A stretch of DNA of 64,000 nucleotides from Polaribacter marinus. Its GTDB lineage: Bacteria; Bacteroidota; Bacteroidia; Flavobacteriales; Flavobacteriaceae. The stretch covers positions 186,001 to 250,000 of the forward strand of contig NZ_JAKQYM010000003.1 in NCBI RefSeq assembly GCF_022662535.1, in the 5' to 3' direction. Both the position numbers and the translations under genes were made by a program. This document shows, one piece after another, positions 9,268 through 19,658 of this stretch. The notes beneath the pieces are model-generated. The model searched no databases, had not been told where the DNA came from, and was given only the letters and a program-made list of their open reading frames with translations. Position 1 is the stretch's first letter, and each line of letters starts with the position of its first letter.

Positions 9268-10649
9268 TGGGAAAAACATTATTTGATAAAGTTTGGGATG
9301 CTCATGTAGTTGATTCGATAGAAAACGGCCCACAGGTTTTATATATTGATAAGCATTTAATTCACGAAGTTACAAGTCCACAGGCTTTTAACGAATTAGA
9401 AAAGCGAAATATTCCTATTGCAAGACCCGATAAAATTGTTGCAACTGCAGATCATAATACTCCAACAATAAACCAACATTTACCAATTAAAGACGAGCTT
9501 TCTAGAAAGCAGCTAGAACAGTTGGCTAAAAATTGTAAAAAAAATAACATTCCATTATACGATTTAGGTCATAAAAACAACGGAATTGTACATGTGATTG
9601 CTCCAGAATTAGGAATCACTCAACCAGGAATGACTATGGTTTGCGGAGATTCACACACTTCAACTCACGGTGCATTTGGAACCATTGCGTTTGGAATTGG
9701 TACCAGTCAGGTTGCCCAAGTTTTTGCAAGTCAATGTTTGTTATTAGAAAAGCCAAAAAGTTTACGTGTTTCTGTAAATGGAAAACTTAAAAAAGGGGTT
9801 TTACCTAAAGATGTCATTTTATATATTATTGCAAAATTAGGTACCAATTCTGGAACGGGATATTTCTGTGAATATGCAGGAAATGTTTTTGAAGAAATGT
9901 CTATGGAAGGTAGAATGACCGTTTGTAATATGAGTATAGAAATGGGGGCTAGAGGAGGAATGATTGCACCTGATCAAATAACTTTTGATTATGTTATGGG
10001 CAGAGAGTTTGCTCCAAAAAACGAAGATTTTGAGAAAAAAGTTGCGTATTGGAAAACATTGCCTACAGATTCTGATGCTGTTTTTGATAAAGAATATTCT
10101 TTCGAAGCCTCAGATATAGAGCCAATGTTAACGTATGGAACAAACCCAGGGATGGGAATAAAAATAACGGAAAATATTCCAGACATTAAAGATGTTTCTT
10201 TTGAAAAATCATTGACTTATATGAATTTTAAGAAGGGTGAATCTTTAATTAATAAGCAAGTAAATTATGTCTTCATAGGTAGCTGTACAAATTCTAGAAT
10301 AGAAGATTTTAGAGTTGCAGCTACCTTTGTTAAAGGCAAACAAAAAGCAGCAAACGTAAACGCTTGGTTAGTGCCAGGTTCTCAAAGAGTAGCAAAACAA
10401 ATTGTAGAAGAAGGCTTACAAACAATTTTTGAAGAAGCTGGTTTTGTATTAAGGCAACCGGGTTGTTCTGCTTGTTTGGCGATGAATGATGATAAAATTC
10501 CAGAAGGAGAATACTGTGTTTCAACTTCGAATAGAAATTTTGAAGGCAGGCAAGGGCAGGGTTCTAGAACCATTTTAACAAGTCCGTTAGTGGCTGCAGC
10601 AACAGCAGTAGAAGGGAGAATAGTGGATATTACAAAATATTTAAATTAA
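9267..10649 (+). CDS. leuC: 3-isopropylmalate dehydratase large subunit
   Basis: Aconitase-family subunit that, with LeuD, isomerises 2- to 3-isopropylmalate. The cluster ligands are in GSCTNSR and [10 protein letters not shown], which give the three cysteines for a [4Fe-4S] cluster; [13 protein letters not shown] is the usual active-site signature. The length of 460 is standard. The start codon overlaps the leuA stop by one base and the stop overlaps the leuD start by one base, so translation is coupled along leuA-C-D. Confidence 0.97.
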   Translation: MGKTLFDKVWDAHVVDSIENGPQVLYIDKHLIHEVTSPQAFNELEKRNIPIARPDKIVATADHNTPTINQHLPIKDELSRKQLEQLAKNCKKNNIPLYDLGHKNNGIVHVIAPELGITQPGMTMVCGDSHTSTHGAFGTIAFGIGTSQVAQVFASQCLLLEKPKSLRVSVNGKLKKGVLPKDVILYIIAKLGTNSGTGYFCEYAGNVFEEMSMEGRMTVCNMSIEMGARGGMIAPDQITFDYVMGREFAPKNEDFEKKVAYWKTLPTDSDAVFDKEYSFEASDIEPMLTYGTNPGMGIKITENIPDIKDVSFEKSLTYMNFKKGESLINKQVNYVFIGSCTNSRIEDFRVAATFVKGKQKAANVNAWLVPGSQRVAKQIVEEGLQTIFEEAGFVLRQPGCSACLAMNDDKIPEGEYCVSTSNRNFEGRQGQGSRTILTSPLVAAATAVEGRIVDITKYLN

Positions 10650-11227
10650 TGGAAAAGTTTATAAAATTAACATCGAGAGCAGTTCCATTACCACCAGAAA
10701 ACATTGATACAGATCAAATCATTCCTGCACGTTTTTTAAAAGCAACTGATAAGTTAGGTTTTGGAGATAATGTCTTTAGGGATTGGAGGTTTAACAAAGA
10801 CGGAAGTGTAAATGAAAGTTTTGCTTTAAATAATAAAAATTACAGTGGTAGTATTTTAGTTGCTGGAGATAATTTTGGTTGTGGTTCTAGTAGAGAGCAT
10901 GCAGCTTGGGCTTTGGTTGGTTATGGGTTTAAAGTTATAGTAAGCAGTTTTTTTGCTGATATTTTTAAAGGGAATGCTTTAAATAACGGACTACTTCCTG
11001 TGCAAGTATCTCAAGAGTTTTTAAAGAAATTATTGACACATTTAGAAGAAAACCCAACATCAGAAGTTACAGTTAACTTAGAAACACAAACATTAGAAAC
11101 AAAAGTCGGTAATGCAAGTTTTGATATTGACCCATACAAAAAGACCTGTATGATTAATGGTTATGACGATATCGATTTTTTAATTAGTAAAAAAGATAAA
11201 ATTAACGCTTACGAAGCAACAATATAA
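10649..11227 (+). CDS. leuD: 3-isopropylmalate dehydratase small subunit
   Basis: Swivel-domain subunit of isopropylmalate isomerase. The protein has 192 residues, with the [13 protein letters not shown] segment near the N-terminus (19-31) and [13 protein letters not shown] (73-85), the substrate-recognition loop. It forms a heterodimer with LeuC. It is followed 6 bases later by leuB. Confidence 0.97.
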   Translation: MEKFIKLTSRAVPLPPENIDTDQIIPARFLKATDKLGFGDNVFRDWRFNKDGSVNESFALNNKNYSGSILVAGDNFGCGSSREHAAWALVGYGFKVIVSSFFADIFKGNALNNGLLPVQVSQEFLKKLLTHLEENPTSEVTVNLETQTLETKVGNASFDIDPYKKTCMINGYDDIDFLISKKDKINAYEATI

Positions 11228-11233
11228 AGGTAT

Positions 11234-12355
11234 ATGAAATTTACAATCGCTGTAATTCCTGGAGATGGCATAGGTCCGGAAGTAACAAATCAAGCAAAAA
11301 AAGCATTAAATGCAGTTGCAGACACTTACAATCATGTTTTTTTATACAAAGAAGCTCAAATGGGTGCGTGCGCAATAGATGAAACAGGAAATCCTTTGCC
11401 AGAAGAAACGTTAAACATCTGTAAAAAGTCAGATGCTATTTTATTTGGAGCCATCGGAGACCCAAAATATGATAATAATCCAACAGCAACTGTAAGACCA
11501 GAGCAAGGTTTATTGCGTTTGCGTAAAGAATTGGGTTTGTATTGTAATGTTAGACCTGTTAAAGCATATGATCAGTTAATTGCAAATTCACCTTTGAAAG
11601 AAGAAATAATTAAAGGAACAGATATAGCTATCTTTAGAGAATTAACGGGTGGAATTTATTTCGGAATAAAAGAATTAAGTGATGACAAACAAGTCGCTTT
11701 TGATGGATGTTCATATTCTGTTGAAGAAATTTCTAGAATCACTCATTTGGCTTTTCAAGCAGCACAAAATAGAAGAAAAAAAGTAACTTTAGTGGATAAG
11801 GCAAATGTGTTAGAAACATCTCGTTTATGGAGAAAAACAGTTACAGAAATCGCAAAAAAATATAAAGATGTAAGTTTAGAGTTCTTATTTGTAGATAATG
11901 CTGCTATGCAAATGATTTTAAATCCTAAACAGTTTGATGTAATCTTAACTGAAAATCTTTTTGGAGATATTATTTCTGATGAAGCAAGTGTTATAGGTGG
12001 CTCTATAGGTTTGTTGGCATCTTCATCAATTGGTGATAAAAGTGCACTTTTTGAACCAATTCACGGTTCGTTTCCACAAGCTAAAGGTAAAGATGTTGCA
12101 AATCCATTAGCTTCAATTTTATCTGCAGCTATGTTGTTGGAGCATTTAGGTTTACATGAAGAAGCAGAAGCTATTGAAAGAGCAGTAGAAAAATCGTTAG
12201 TTTTAGGAATAACCACAGAAGATATTAAGAATAAGAGTAATTTTTCTGCAAGTACCTCTAAAGTAGGAGATTTTATTGCGGATTATATTTCTAATCAAGA
12301 AGATAGTAATCTTAATTTTATGAATATTCACGCAGGGCAAAGTACTATTATTTAG
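11234..12355 (+). CDS. leuB: 3-isopropylmalate dehydrogenase
   Basis: NAD-dependent oxidation and decarboxylation of 3-isopropylmalate to 2-oxoisocaproate. The 373 residues include IPGDGIGPEV at the N-terminus, the substrate arginines around RPEQGLLRLRKELGLYCNVRP, and the metal-binding ENLFGDIISDE segment. Last gene of the leu part of the array; 345 bases then separate it from ilvD, and that gap holds the leader peptide and attenuator. Confidence 0.97.
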   Translation: MKFTIAVIPGDGIGPEVTNQAKKALNAVADTYNHVFLYKEAQMGACAIDETGNPLPEETLNICKKSDAILFGAIGDPKYDNNPTATVRPEQGLLRLRKELGLYCNVRPVKAYDQLIANSPLKEEIIKGTDIAIFRELTGGIYFGIKELSDDKQVAFDGCSYSVEEISRITHLAFQAAQNRRKKVTLVDKANVLETSRLWRKTVTEIAKKYKDVSLEFLFVDNAAMQMILNPKQFDVILTENLFGDIISDEASVIGGSIGLLASSSIGDKSALFEPIHGSFPQAKGKDVANPLASILSAAMLLEHLGLHEEAEAIERAVEKSLVLGITTEDIKNKSNFSASTSKVGDFIADYISNQEDSNLNFMNIHAGQSTII

Positions 12356-12411
12356 AAACGTTTAATTAAATTAGGATTTCTAAATAAAAATTCTAAATAT
12401 TTGAAATGTAA

Positions 12412-12471
12412 ATGAACAAACAAATATTAAATATTATTTCTATTGTCATCATCGTAATTATTACGATTTGA
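12412..12471 (+). CDS. ilv leader peptide
   Basis: A 19-residue ORF, MNKQILNIISIVIIVIITI then TGA, with nine Ile, two Val and one Leu codon. A run of ten of the last twelve codons is Ile or Val. It sits between leuB and ilvD and is followed at once by antiterminator and terminator sequences, the standard layout of ribosome-mediated attenuation. A perfect 7-bp inverted repeat with a 3-base loop (ATCGTAA and TTACGAT, within 12451-12467) lies inside the ORF and could be the pause hairpin. I see no convincing separate promoter just upstream, so the leader may be read through from leuA-B. Confidence 0.85.
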   Translation: MNKQILNIISIVIIVIITI

Positions 12472-12472
12472 T

Positions 12473-12534
12473 AAGGAAGTGATATTTATATATTTTTTAA
12501 ATAGAACCTTCCTTTTTTGGGAGGTTTTTTTTTT
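12473..12534 (+). terminator. ilv attenuator: antiterminator plus intrinsic terminator
   Basis: Terminator: AACCTTCC (12505-12512) pairs with GGGAGGTT (12519-12526), 8 bp with one G-U pair, loop of six T, followed by eight T (12527-12534). Antiterminator: AAGGAAG (12473-12479), right after the leader stop, is the exact complement of CTTCCTT (12508-12514), so the two structures exclude each other. A ribosome stalled at the Ile/Val codons would favour read-through into ilvD. The 12535-12700 stretch between this and ilvD is AT-rich with nothing further that I recognise. Confidence 0.88.
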
Positions 12535-12700
12535 GATTTATTTCACTCATTGAGCATCATAATATAGTGTATTTAAATAGTTGTTAATCAGTTTTTTAAT
12601 ATTGTTTCTAAGGGGGTGAACTTAAAGAGTATGATTGTATAATATTTAATAAAAACAGTGAAACATAGTAATTTAGTCAACAAATTGAATAAAAGAGTAA

Positions 12701-14377
12701 ATGGAATTAAATAAACATAGCAAAAGATTAACACAAGACGAATCTCAACCTGCATCACAAGCAATGTTGTATGCAGTTGGTTTAACGGATGATGATATGC
12801 AAAAAGCCCAAGTTGGTATTGCAAGTACAGGTTATGATGGTAACCCCTGTAATATGCACTTAAACAATTTGGCAGCGGAAGTTAAAATTGAATCAAAAAT
12901 TGCTGGTTTAGTTGGGTTAGGGTTTAATACAATTGGGGTTTCAGATGGAATTTCTATGGGGACTTCGGGTATGAATTACTCATTAGCTTCAAGAGATATT
13001 ATTGCAGATTCTATAGAAACTGTTGTAAACGCTCAAAGTTATGATGCCTTAATTTCTGTGGTTGGTTGCGATAAAAACATGCCAGGAGCGGTAATTGCCA
13101 TGTTGCGTTTAAATCGCCCATCTATTATGATGTATGGAGGGTCAATTGCATCTGGAAATTATAAGGGTAGAAAGTTAAATATTGTTTCTGCTTTTGAAGC
13201 TTTAGGACAAAAAGTAGCAGGAGAAATAGAAGAAGAAGAATATAGGGAAATTATAAAAAGAGCCATTCCTGGAGCAGGTGCATGTGGTGGTATGTATACT
13301 GCAAACACAATGGCTTCTGCAATAGAATGTATGGGGTTTTCTTTACCTTATAATTCATCCATACCAGCAGAAAATCCAAATAAATTATCTGAAGCAGAAA
13401 GAACTGCTTTGGCTATTAAAAATTTATTAGAGTTAGATTTAAAGCCGTTAGATATTATTTCAAAAAAATCTATCGAAAATGCTATTGCAATTGTAAATGC
13501 TTTAGGAGGTTCTACCAATGCGGTATTACACTTTTTGGCAATTGCACATGCGGCTGATATAGAATTTACTCTAGAAGATTTTCAAAGAGTTTCTGATAGA
13601 ACTCCATTAATAGCAGATTTAAAACCATCTGGTAAATACTTAATGGAAGATGTTCATGGAATTGGAGGAACGCCTGCTGTAATGAAATATTTATTAGATA
13701 ATGGATATTTACATGGAGATTGTATGACAGTTACAGGTAAGACATTAGCAGAGAATTTAGCAGATGTAACAGCAATAGAATTTGATGAACAAGATGTAAT
13801 TCATCCAAAAGATAAAGCATTAAAATCTTCTGGAAATATTCAGATAATTTATGGAAACCTTGCAGAAGAAGGAGCGGTTGCAAAAATTTCTGGAAATGAA
13901 GGATTGTTGTTTGAAGGAAAAGCAGTGGTTTATGATGGTGAGCAAGCAGCAAATACAGGAATTTCTAATGGTGAAGTAGAAAGAGGAGATGTAGTCGTCA
14001 TTAGGTATGTCGGACCTAAAGGAGGACCTGGAATGCCAGAAATGTTAAAACCAACTTCTTTAATTATGGGAGCAGGTTTAGGAAAATCTGTAGCTTTAAT
14101 TACAGATGGTCGTTTTTCTGGAGGAACGCATGGTTTTGTGGTTGGACATATTACGCCAGAGGCACAATCTGGAGGCGCAATTGGTTTGATAGAAACTGGT
14201 GATAAAATTAGAATTAGTGCAGAAGATAACTCTATTAATGTTCTAATTTCTGAGGAAGAACTAGCAGAAAGAAAATCAAAATGGGTAGCTCCTGCTTTAA
14301 AGCATAAAAAAGGAATTTTATATAAATATGCTAAAACTGTAGCTTCAGCATCTAAAGGATGTGTTACAGATTTATAA
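12701..14377 (+). CDS. ilvD: dihydroxy-acid dehydratase
   Basis: Dehydrates dihydroxy acids to 2-oxo acids in isoleucine and valine synthesis. The 558 residues carry the iron-sulfur cysteines in [16 protein letters not shown] and [14 protein letters not shown], and the C-terminal [11 protein letters not shown] motif. Length and motifs are those of the IlvD/Edd family, and the neighbours exclude 6-phosphogluconate dehydratase. First gene after the attenuator; 77 bases before ilvB. Confidence 0.97.
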   Translation: MELNKHSKRLTQDESQPASQAMLYAVGLTDDDMQKAQVGIASTGYDGNPCNMHLNNLAAEVKIESKIAGLVGLGFNTIGVSDGISMGTSGMNYSLASRDIIADSIETVVNAQSYDALISVVGCDKNMPGAVIAMLRLNRPSIMMYGGSIASGNYKGRKLNIVSAFEALGQKVAGEIEEEEYREIIKRAIPGAGACGGMYTANTMASAIECMGFSLPYNSSIPAENPNKLSEAERTALAIKNLLELDLKPLDIISKKSIENAIAIVNALGGSTNAVLHFLAIAHAADIEFTLEDFQRVSDRTPLIADLKPSGKYLMEDVHGIGGTPAVMKYLLDNGYLHGDCMTVTGKTLAENLADVTAIEFDEQDVIHPKDKALKSSGNIQIIYGNLAEEGAVAKISGNEGLLFEGKAVVYDGEQAANTGISNGEVERGDVVVIRYVGPKGGPGMPEMLKPTSLIMGAGLGKSVALITDGRFSGGTHGFVVGHITPEAQSGGAIGLIETGDKIRISAEDNSINVLISEEELAERKSKWVAPALKHKKGILYKYAKTVASASKGCVTDL

Positions 14378-14454
14378 AAAAAATCAAGACAAAATAGATA
14401 AGAAAAAGACAAGAGAAAATAGTTCTCTATTCTTTAATCTAAACAAGAAATAAT

Positions 14455-16188
14455 ATGGAAACACAAACCATAAAAAACAAAGAAACTTCAACAAAAGTTA
14501 CAGAAAGAATCTCTGGAAGCGAGGCAATTGTTAGATGCTTAATTGAAGAAGATACTAAAATAATTTACGGATATCCTGGTGGAGCAATTATGCCAGTCTA
14601 TGACGAATTGTATAAGTATCAAGATAAAATTCATCATGTTTTAACACGTCATGAACAAGGTGCCACACATTCTGCACAAGGTTTTGCAAGAATTTCTGGT
14701 AAAGTAGGAGTGTGTATTGCAACTTCTGGTCCGGGTGCAACCAATTTAATTACAGGTATTGCAGATGCACAAATAGACTCTACACCAATGGTGTGTATCA
14801 CAGGGCAAGTTTTTTCTCATTTATTAGGAAGTGATGCGTTTCAAGAAACCGATATTGTTGGTATTTCAACTCCGGTTACAAAATGGAATTGTCAAGTCAC
14901 CAAAGCATCTGATATTCCAGAAGTATTGGCAAAAGCTTTTTATATTGCAAAAAGTGGGAGACCAGGACCTGTCTTAATCGATATTACTAAGGATGCTCAA
15001 ATGGAAATGTTCGATTTTTCATATGAAAAATGTACAAAAGTTAGAAGTTATATTCCTATTCCAAAAACAGCTGTTTCTTCTGTAGAAGCTGCTGCAAAAT
15101 TAATTAATGGGGCTAAAAAACCATTAGTAGTTTGGGGACAAGGAGTAATTTTAAGCGAAGCGGAAGAAGCGTTTAAAGCGGTAATTGAAAAAGCAGGAAT
15201 TCCATCTGCTTGGACAATCTTAGGTGCTTCTGCAATTCCTACTTCGCATCCTTTAAATGTTGGTATGGTGGGTATGCATGGTAATTATGCACCCAATGTT
15301 TTAACTAACGAATGTGATGTGTTAATTGCAATTGGTATGCGTTTCGACGATCGTGTTACTGGAAGTATAAATACGTATGCGAAACAAGCCAAAGTAATTC
15401 ATTTTGAAATTGATCCGGCAGAAATAGATAAAAATGTAAAAACAGATGTAGCAGTTTTAGGGGATGCAAAAGTCAGCTTAGAATTACTATTACCAATGTT
15501 AAATAAAAACACGCATCCAGAATGGCGTCAAAAATTTGCAGAGTTGTATGCTGTTGAGTATGAAAAAGTAATTAAAAATGATTTGTATCCAACGAAAGAA
15601 GGATTAACAATGGCTGAGGTTTTAAAAGAAATTAATATTCAAAGTAAGGGAAATGCAGCAATTGTAAGTGATGTTGGTCAGCATCAAATGATTGCTTGTA
15701 GATATGCAGAATTCAATCAAACAAAAAGTAATATTACTTCTGGTGGATTAGGAACAATGGGCTTTGGTTTACCAGCAGCAATTGGAGCTAAAATGGCAGC
15801 TCCAGATAGAGAAGTTGTTTCTATTTCTGGTGATGGAGGTTACCAAATGACCATTCAAGAATTAGGAACTATTTTTCAGCAAAAAGCAGCCGTAAAAGTT
15901 GTGGTTTTAAATAATGATTTTTTAGGAATGGTGCGTCAATGGCAACAATTATTTTTTGACAAACGTTATGCATCAACAGAAATGGTAAATCCAAATTTTG
16001 TAGCTATTGCAGAAGGATATTATATAAAAGCAAAGAAAGTAACTAAGCGAGAAGAACTAGCAGATGCAGTTGCAGAAATGATGGCAAGTAAAGAGGCTTA
16101 CTTTTTAGAGGTTTGTGTAGAAAAAGAAGGAAATGTGTTTCCTATGATTCCTACAGGAGCAAGTGTTTCAGACATAAGACTAGAATAA
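14455..16188 (+). CDS. ilvB: acetolactate synthase, large catalytic subunit
   Basis: ThDP- and FAD-dependent enzyme that makes 2-acetolactate or 2-aceto-2-hydroxybutyrate. The 577 residues include the catalytic glutamate in RHEQGATHSAQG, the FAD-binding middle domain, and the ThDP motif beginning GDGGYQMTIQELGT and ending LNN. It has a roughly 20-residue N-terminal lead before the conserved ISGSEAIV. The small subunit gene follows after one base, so the holoenzyme is encoded together. Confidence 0.97.
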   Translation: METQTIKNKETSTKVTERISGSEAIVRCLIEEDTKIIYGYPGGAIMPVYDELYKYQDKIHHVLTRHEQGATHSAQGFARISGKVGVCIATSGPGATNLITGIADAQIDSTPMVCITGQVFSHLLGSDAFQETDIVGISTPVTKWNCQVTKASDIPEVLAKAFYIAKSGRPGPVLIDITKDAQMEMFDFSYEKCTKVRSYIPIPKTAVSSVEAAAKLINGAKKPLVVWGQGVILSEAEEAFKAVIEKAGIPSAWTILGASAIPTSHPLNVGMVGMHGNYAPNVLTNECDVLIAIGMRFDDRVTGSINTYAKQAKVIHFEIDPAEIDKNVKTDVAVLGDAKVSLELLLPMLNKNTHPEWRQKFAELYAVEYEKVIKNDLYPTKEGLTMAEVLKEINIQSKGNAAIVSDVGQHQMIACRYAEFNQTKSNITSGGLGTMGFGLPAAIGAKMAAPDREVVSISGDGGYQMTIQELGTIFQQKAAVKVVVLNNDFLGMVRQWQQLFFDKRYASTEMVNPNFVAIAEGYYIKAKKVTKREELADAVAEMMASKEAYFLEVCVEKEGNVFPMIPTGASVSDIRLE

Positions 16189-16189
16189 G

Positions 16190-16720
16190 ATGAGTACAGA
16201 AAAACAATTATACACAGTATCTATTTATACAGAAAACAATATTGGATTGTTGAATCGAATTTCAGCAATTTTCCAAAGAAGACATATAAATATAGAGAGT
16301 TTAAACACTTCTCCATCAGAAATTGAAGGAGTTTCTAGGTTTACGGTTGTAGTGAAAATGACCGAAGAAAACATGAAGAAAATTATAGGTCAAATAGAAA
16401 AACAAATAGAGGTTATAAAGGCGTTTTATCATAATGATGAAGAAACGATTTATCAAGAATCTTGCATTTTTAAAATGAAATCAGATTTACTTTTTGATGA
16501 ACGTCAAATTCAGAATATTATTAAAGAAAGTAACGCAAGAATTGTTACCGTAAATAAAGATTTTTTTGTGATTGAAAAATCAGGAAAAAAAGAAGAAATA
16601 GAATTACTATACAGGGAGTTATCTGTATTTGGAATAATGCAATTTACTCGTTCTGGAAGAATATCCGTAACTAAAGAAGAAATGAAAATATCAACCTTGT
16701 TAGAAACATACAATAATTAA
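16190..16720 (+). CDS. ilvN: acetolactate synthase, small regulatory subunit
   Basis: ACT-domain subunit that stimulates IlvB and normally gives valine feedback inhibition. The 176 residues have an N-terminal ACT domain (YTVSIYTENNIGLLNRISAI, about 8-27, then HINIESLNTSPSE) and a C-terminal domain of the IlvN/IlvH type. Starts one base after ilvB; ilvC follows 10 bases later. Confidence 0.95.
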   Translation: MSTEKQLYTVSIYTENNIGLLNRISAIFQRRHINIESLNTSPSEIEGVSRFTVVVKMTEENMKKIIGQIEKQIEVIKAFYHNDEETIYQESCIFKMKSDLLFDERQIQNIIKESNARIVTVNKDFFVIEKSGKKEEIELLYRELSVFGIMQFTRSGRISVTKEEMKISTLLETYNN

Positions 16721-16730
16721 ATAAAAAGAA

Positions 16731-18209
16731 ATGTCAAATTATTTTAACACATTAACATTAAGAGAGAAATTAGAACAATTAGGAAAATGTCGCTTTATGA
16801 ATGCTTCTGAATTTGAAGATGGAGTAAACGCATTAAAAGGAAAGAAAATTGTTATTGTGGGCTGTGGAGCACAAGGTTTAAATCAAGGTTTAAACATGAG
16901 AGATTCTGGCTTAGATATTTCTTATACATTAAGGCAGGCAGCAATTGATCAAAAAAGAGAATCTTATGTAAATGCAACTTCGAACGGATTTACAGTTGGT
17001 ACTTATGATGAATTATTACCAACAGCAGATTTAGTGATTAACTTAACTCCAGACAAACAACACACAAAAGTTGTGGCTACAATAATGCCTTTAATGAAAA
17101 AAGGAGCAACATTATCGTATTCTCACGGATTTAATATTGTTGAGGAAGGAACTCAAATTCGTAAAGATTTAACGGTAATTATGGTAGCCCCAAAATGCCC
17201 GGGATCTGAAGTTAGAGAAGAATATAAAAGAGGATTTGGAGTGCCAACCTTAATTGCAGTTCATCCAGAGAATGACCCAGAAGGAAAAGGTTGGGCACAA
17301 GCAAAAGCATATGCAGTAGCCACAGGAGGACATAAGGCAGGGGTCTTAGAATCTTCTTTTGTTGCTGAGGTAAAATCTGATTTAATGGGGGAACAAACGA
17401 TTTTATGTGGTTTGTTACAAACAGGAGCAATTCTATCTTTCGATAAAATGGTAGAAGAAGGTGTTGAGCCAAGTTATGCTGCAAAATTAATTCAATTTGG
17501 TTGGGAAACAGTAACAGAAGCTTTAAAACATGGAGGAATTACTAATATGATGGATAGATTGTCCAATCCTGCAAAAATTGAAGCATTTAGAATTTCAGAA
17601 GAATTAAAAGACATAATGCGTCCGTTGTTTCAAAAACATATGGATGATATTATGACGGGGCATTTCTCAAAAACAATGATGGAAGACTGGGCAAATGATG
17701 ATAAAAATTTATTAACTTGGAGAGCAGCAACAGGTGATACTGCATTTGAAAAACAACAAATTACAGATCAGGAAATTTCTGAACAAGAATATTTTGATCA
17801 TGGAACTTTATTGGTTGCCTTTGTAAGATCGGGTGTAGAGTTAGCTTTTGAAGCAATGACAGATTCAGGAATTATTGCTGCTTCTGCATATTATGAATCT
17901 TTACATGAAACACCATTAATTGCCAATACAATTGCACGAAAAAAATTATATGAAATGAACCGTGTAATTTCTGATACGGCAGAATATGGTTGTTACTTAT
18001 TCGATCATGCTTGTAAGCCTTTGTTAGCAGATTTCATGAAATCGGTTTCAACGGATGTTATTGGTAAGAAATTTACGGATTCAAATGAAGTTGATAACCA
18101 AGAATTAATTAGAGTTAATAGTATTATTAGAAATCATCCTGTAGAAAAAGTTGGAGCAAAATTAAGAGCGTCTATGACTGCAATGAAAGTAATAAAAACC
18201 GAAGTATAA
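16731..18209 (+). CDS. ilvC: ketol-acid reductoisomerase (class II, long form)
   Basis: NADPH-dependent isomeroreductase acting on acetolactate. At 492 residues it is the long, E. coli-like class II enzyme with a duplicated knotted C-terminal domain rather than the about 330-residue class I form. The nucleotide-binding motif is [15 protein letters not shown] near residue 45. The spacing to ilvN is 10 bases and to ilvA 8 bases. Confidence 0.97.
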   Translation: MSNYFNTLTLREKLEQLGKCRFMNASEFEDGVNALKGKKIVIVGCGAQGLNQGLNMRDSGLDISYTLRQAAIDQKRESYVNATSNGFTVGTYDELLPTADLVINLTPDKQHTKVVATIMPLMKKGATLSYSHGFNIVEEGTQIRKDLTVIMVAPKCPGSEVREEYKRGFGVPTLIAVHPENDPEGKGWAQAKAYAVATGGHKAGVLESSFVAEVKSDLMGEQTILCGLLQTGAILSFDKMVEEGVEPSYAAKLIQFGWETVTEALKHGGITNMMDRLSNPAKIEAFRISEELKDIMRPLFQKHMDDIMTGHFSKTMMEDWANDDKNLLTWRAATGDTAFEKQQITDQEISEQEYFDHGTLLVAFVRSGVELAFEAMTDSGIIAASAYYESLHETPLIANTIARKKLYEMNRVISDTAEYGCYLFDHACKPLLADFMKSVSTDVIGKKFTDSNEVDNQELIRVNSIIRNHPVEKVGAKLRASMTAMKVIKTEV

Positions 18210-18217
18210 TTCCATTT

Positions 18218-19480
18218 ATGGAAACAGAAACCATATATTTTCCAAGTATAAAGAATATAAAAGCTGCATCTTTAAGATTAAAAGATGTAGCATCTGTAAC
18301 TCCTTTGACGCTAAATTTACAGAATTCAAAGAAATTTGATAGTAACATTTTGTTTAAAAGAGAAGATTTACAAGTTGTACGCTCTTATAAAATTAGAGGT
18401 GCGTATAATAAAATGTCTTCTTTAACTGAGGATGAGAAAGCAAACGGAATTGTTTGTGCAAGTGCAGGAAACCATGCGCAAGGTGTTGCATTGTCTTGTA
18501 AATTATTGCAAATAAAAGGAACCATTTACATGCCTTCTCCAACACCAAATCAAAAGATAGAGCAAGTAAAAATGTTTGGTGAAGAATTTATAAATATTGT
18601 TATTGAAGGTGATACTTTTGACGATGCTTATCATGCAGCAATTGTAGACTGTAAAGCAAAAGAGAAAACATTTATTCATCCTTTTAATGACGAAAAAGTG
18701 ATTGAAGGGCAAGCAACAGTTGGTCTGGAAATACTGAGTCAAACAGATAAAAAAATAGACTACGTTTTTGTGCCTGTTGGAGGTGGTGGTTTGTCTTCAG
18801 GCTTGTCATCAGTGTTTAAAGAGTTTTCACCAGAAACAAAAATAATTGGAGTAGAACCAGAAGGGGCACCCTCTATGTTAACATCCTTAAAAAATAAAAC
18901 AAATACAGCTTTAACTCATATAGATGCTTTTGTAGATGGAGCAGCTGTTAAAAAAGTGGGCGACTTAACTTTTGCAATTTGTCGGCAAAATTTACATGAT
19001 ATGATTACCGTACCAGAAGGAAAAATCTGTCAAACAATTTTAGATTTGTATAATAAAGATGCAATAGTGGTTGAGCCTGCCGGTGCTTTAAGTATTGCTG
19101 CATTAGATTTTTTTGCAGATGAAATAAAAGGGAAAAATGTAGTTTGCGTGATCAGTGGAAGTAATAATGATATTACAAGAACTGCAGAAATAAAAGAACG
19201 CGCTTTGTTATATGCAGATTTAAAGCATTATTTTATTATAAAATTTCCACAAAGAGCAGGTGCTTTAAAAGAATTTTTGGTCGATATTTTAGGGCCAAAT
19301 GATGATATTACCCATTTCGAATATACTAAGAAAACAAATAGAGAAAACGGTGCCGCTGTTGTAGGTCTAGAGTTAAAATCATCTAAAGATTTAGAACCAT
19401 TAATTCTTAAGATGAAAGAAAGAAATTTCTTTGGAGATTATTTAAACAATAAGCCAGATTTATTTCAGTTTTTGGTTTAG
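18218..19480 (+). CDS. ilvA: threonine dehydratase (biosynthetic)
   Basis: PLP enzyme that deaminates threonine to 2-oxobutyrate, the first step toward isoleucine. The 420 residues comprise a catalytic domain with SYKIRGAYNKM (PLP lysine) and the PVGGGGLSSG loop, plus one C-terminal ACT-like domain (about 335-420) for isoleucine control. E. coli IlvA is longer (about 514) with two such domains, so this is the shorter, one-domain form. Last gene of the operon; a terminator follows. Confidence 0.95.
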   Translation: METETIYFPSIKNIKAASLRLKDVASVTPLTLNLQNSKKFDSNILFKREDLQVVRSYKIRGAYNKMSSLTEDEKANGIVCASAGNHAQGVALSCKLLQIKGTIYMPSPTPNQKIEQVKMFGEEFINIVIEGDTFDDAYHAAIVDCKAKEKTFIHPFNDEKVIEGQATVGLEILSQTDKKIDYVFVPVGGGGLSSGLSSVFKEFSPETKIIGVEPEGAPSMLTSLKNKTNTALTHIDAFVDGAAVKKVGDLTFAICRQNLHDMITVPEGKICQTILDLYNKDAIVVEPAGALSIAALDFFADEIKGKNVVCVISGSNNDITRTAEIKERALLYADLKHYFIIKFPQRAGALKEFLVDILGPNDDITHFEYTKKTNRENGAAVVGLELKSSKDLEPLILKMKERNFFGDYLNNKPDLFQFLV

Positions 19481-19539
19481 TTGTATCCTTTTTATTATCT
19501 AAATAAGACAAAAGAACTCAACATTTATTTCGTTTTTTC

Positions 19540-19573
19540 ACACCTTTTATTTGCAATATTAAAGGTGTTTTAG
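19540..19573 (+). terminator. terminator after ilvA
   Basis: ACACCTTT (from 19540) pairs with AAAGGTGT (19561-19568), with a loop of about 13 bases and a short T run after it. Weaker than the other terminators in the window but well placed, 60 bases after ilvA. Confidence 0.6.
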
Positions 19574-19622
19574 TGTTATTTTTCGTTAATTTGAACTTGC
19601 TAATTTTAATCTAAATAGATTA

Positions 19623-19641
19623 TTGAAGTTTTAGACTTCAA
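19623..19641 (+). other. hairpin in the gapN 5' region
   Basis: TTGAAGT (19623-19629) and ACTTCAA (19635-19641) form a perfect 7-bp stem with a 5-base loop, ending 17 bases before the gapN ATG. It may affect translation start; no known motif is recognised. Confidence 0.35.
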
Positions 19642-19658
19642 TTCTAAATTCAAAATTT

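Noticed and set aside
13930-14412. 160-codon ORF opposite ilvD and the gap after it
   Set aside because: It is antisense to a fully conserved gene, has low-quality composition (Ser/Pro-rich from reversed codons), and no homologous motif.
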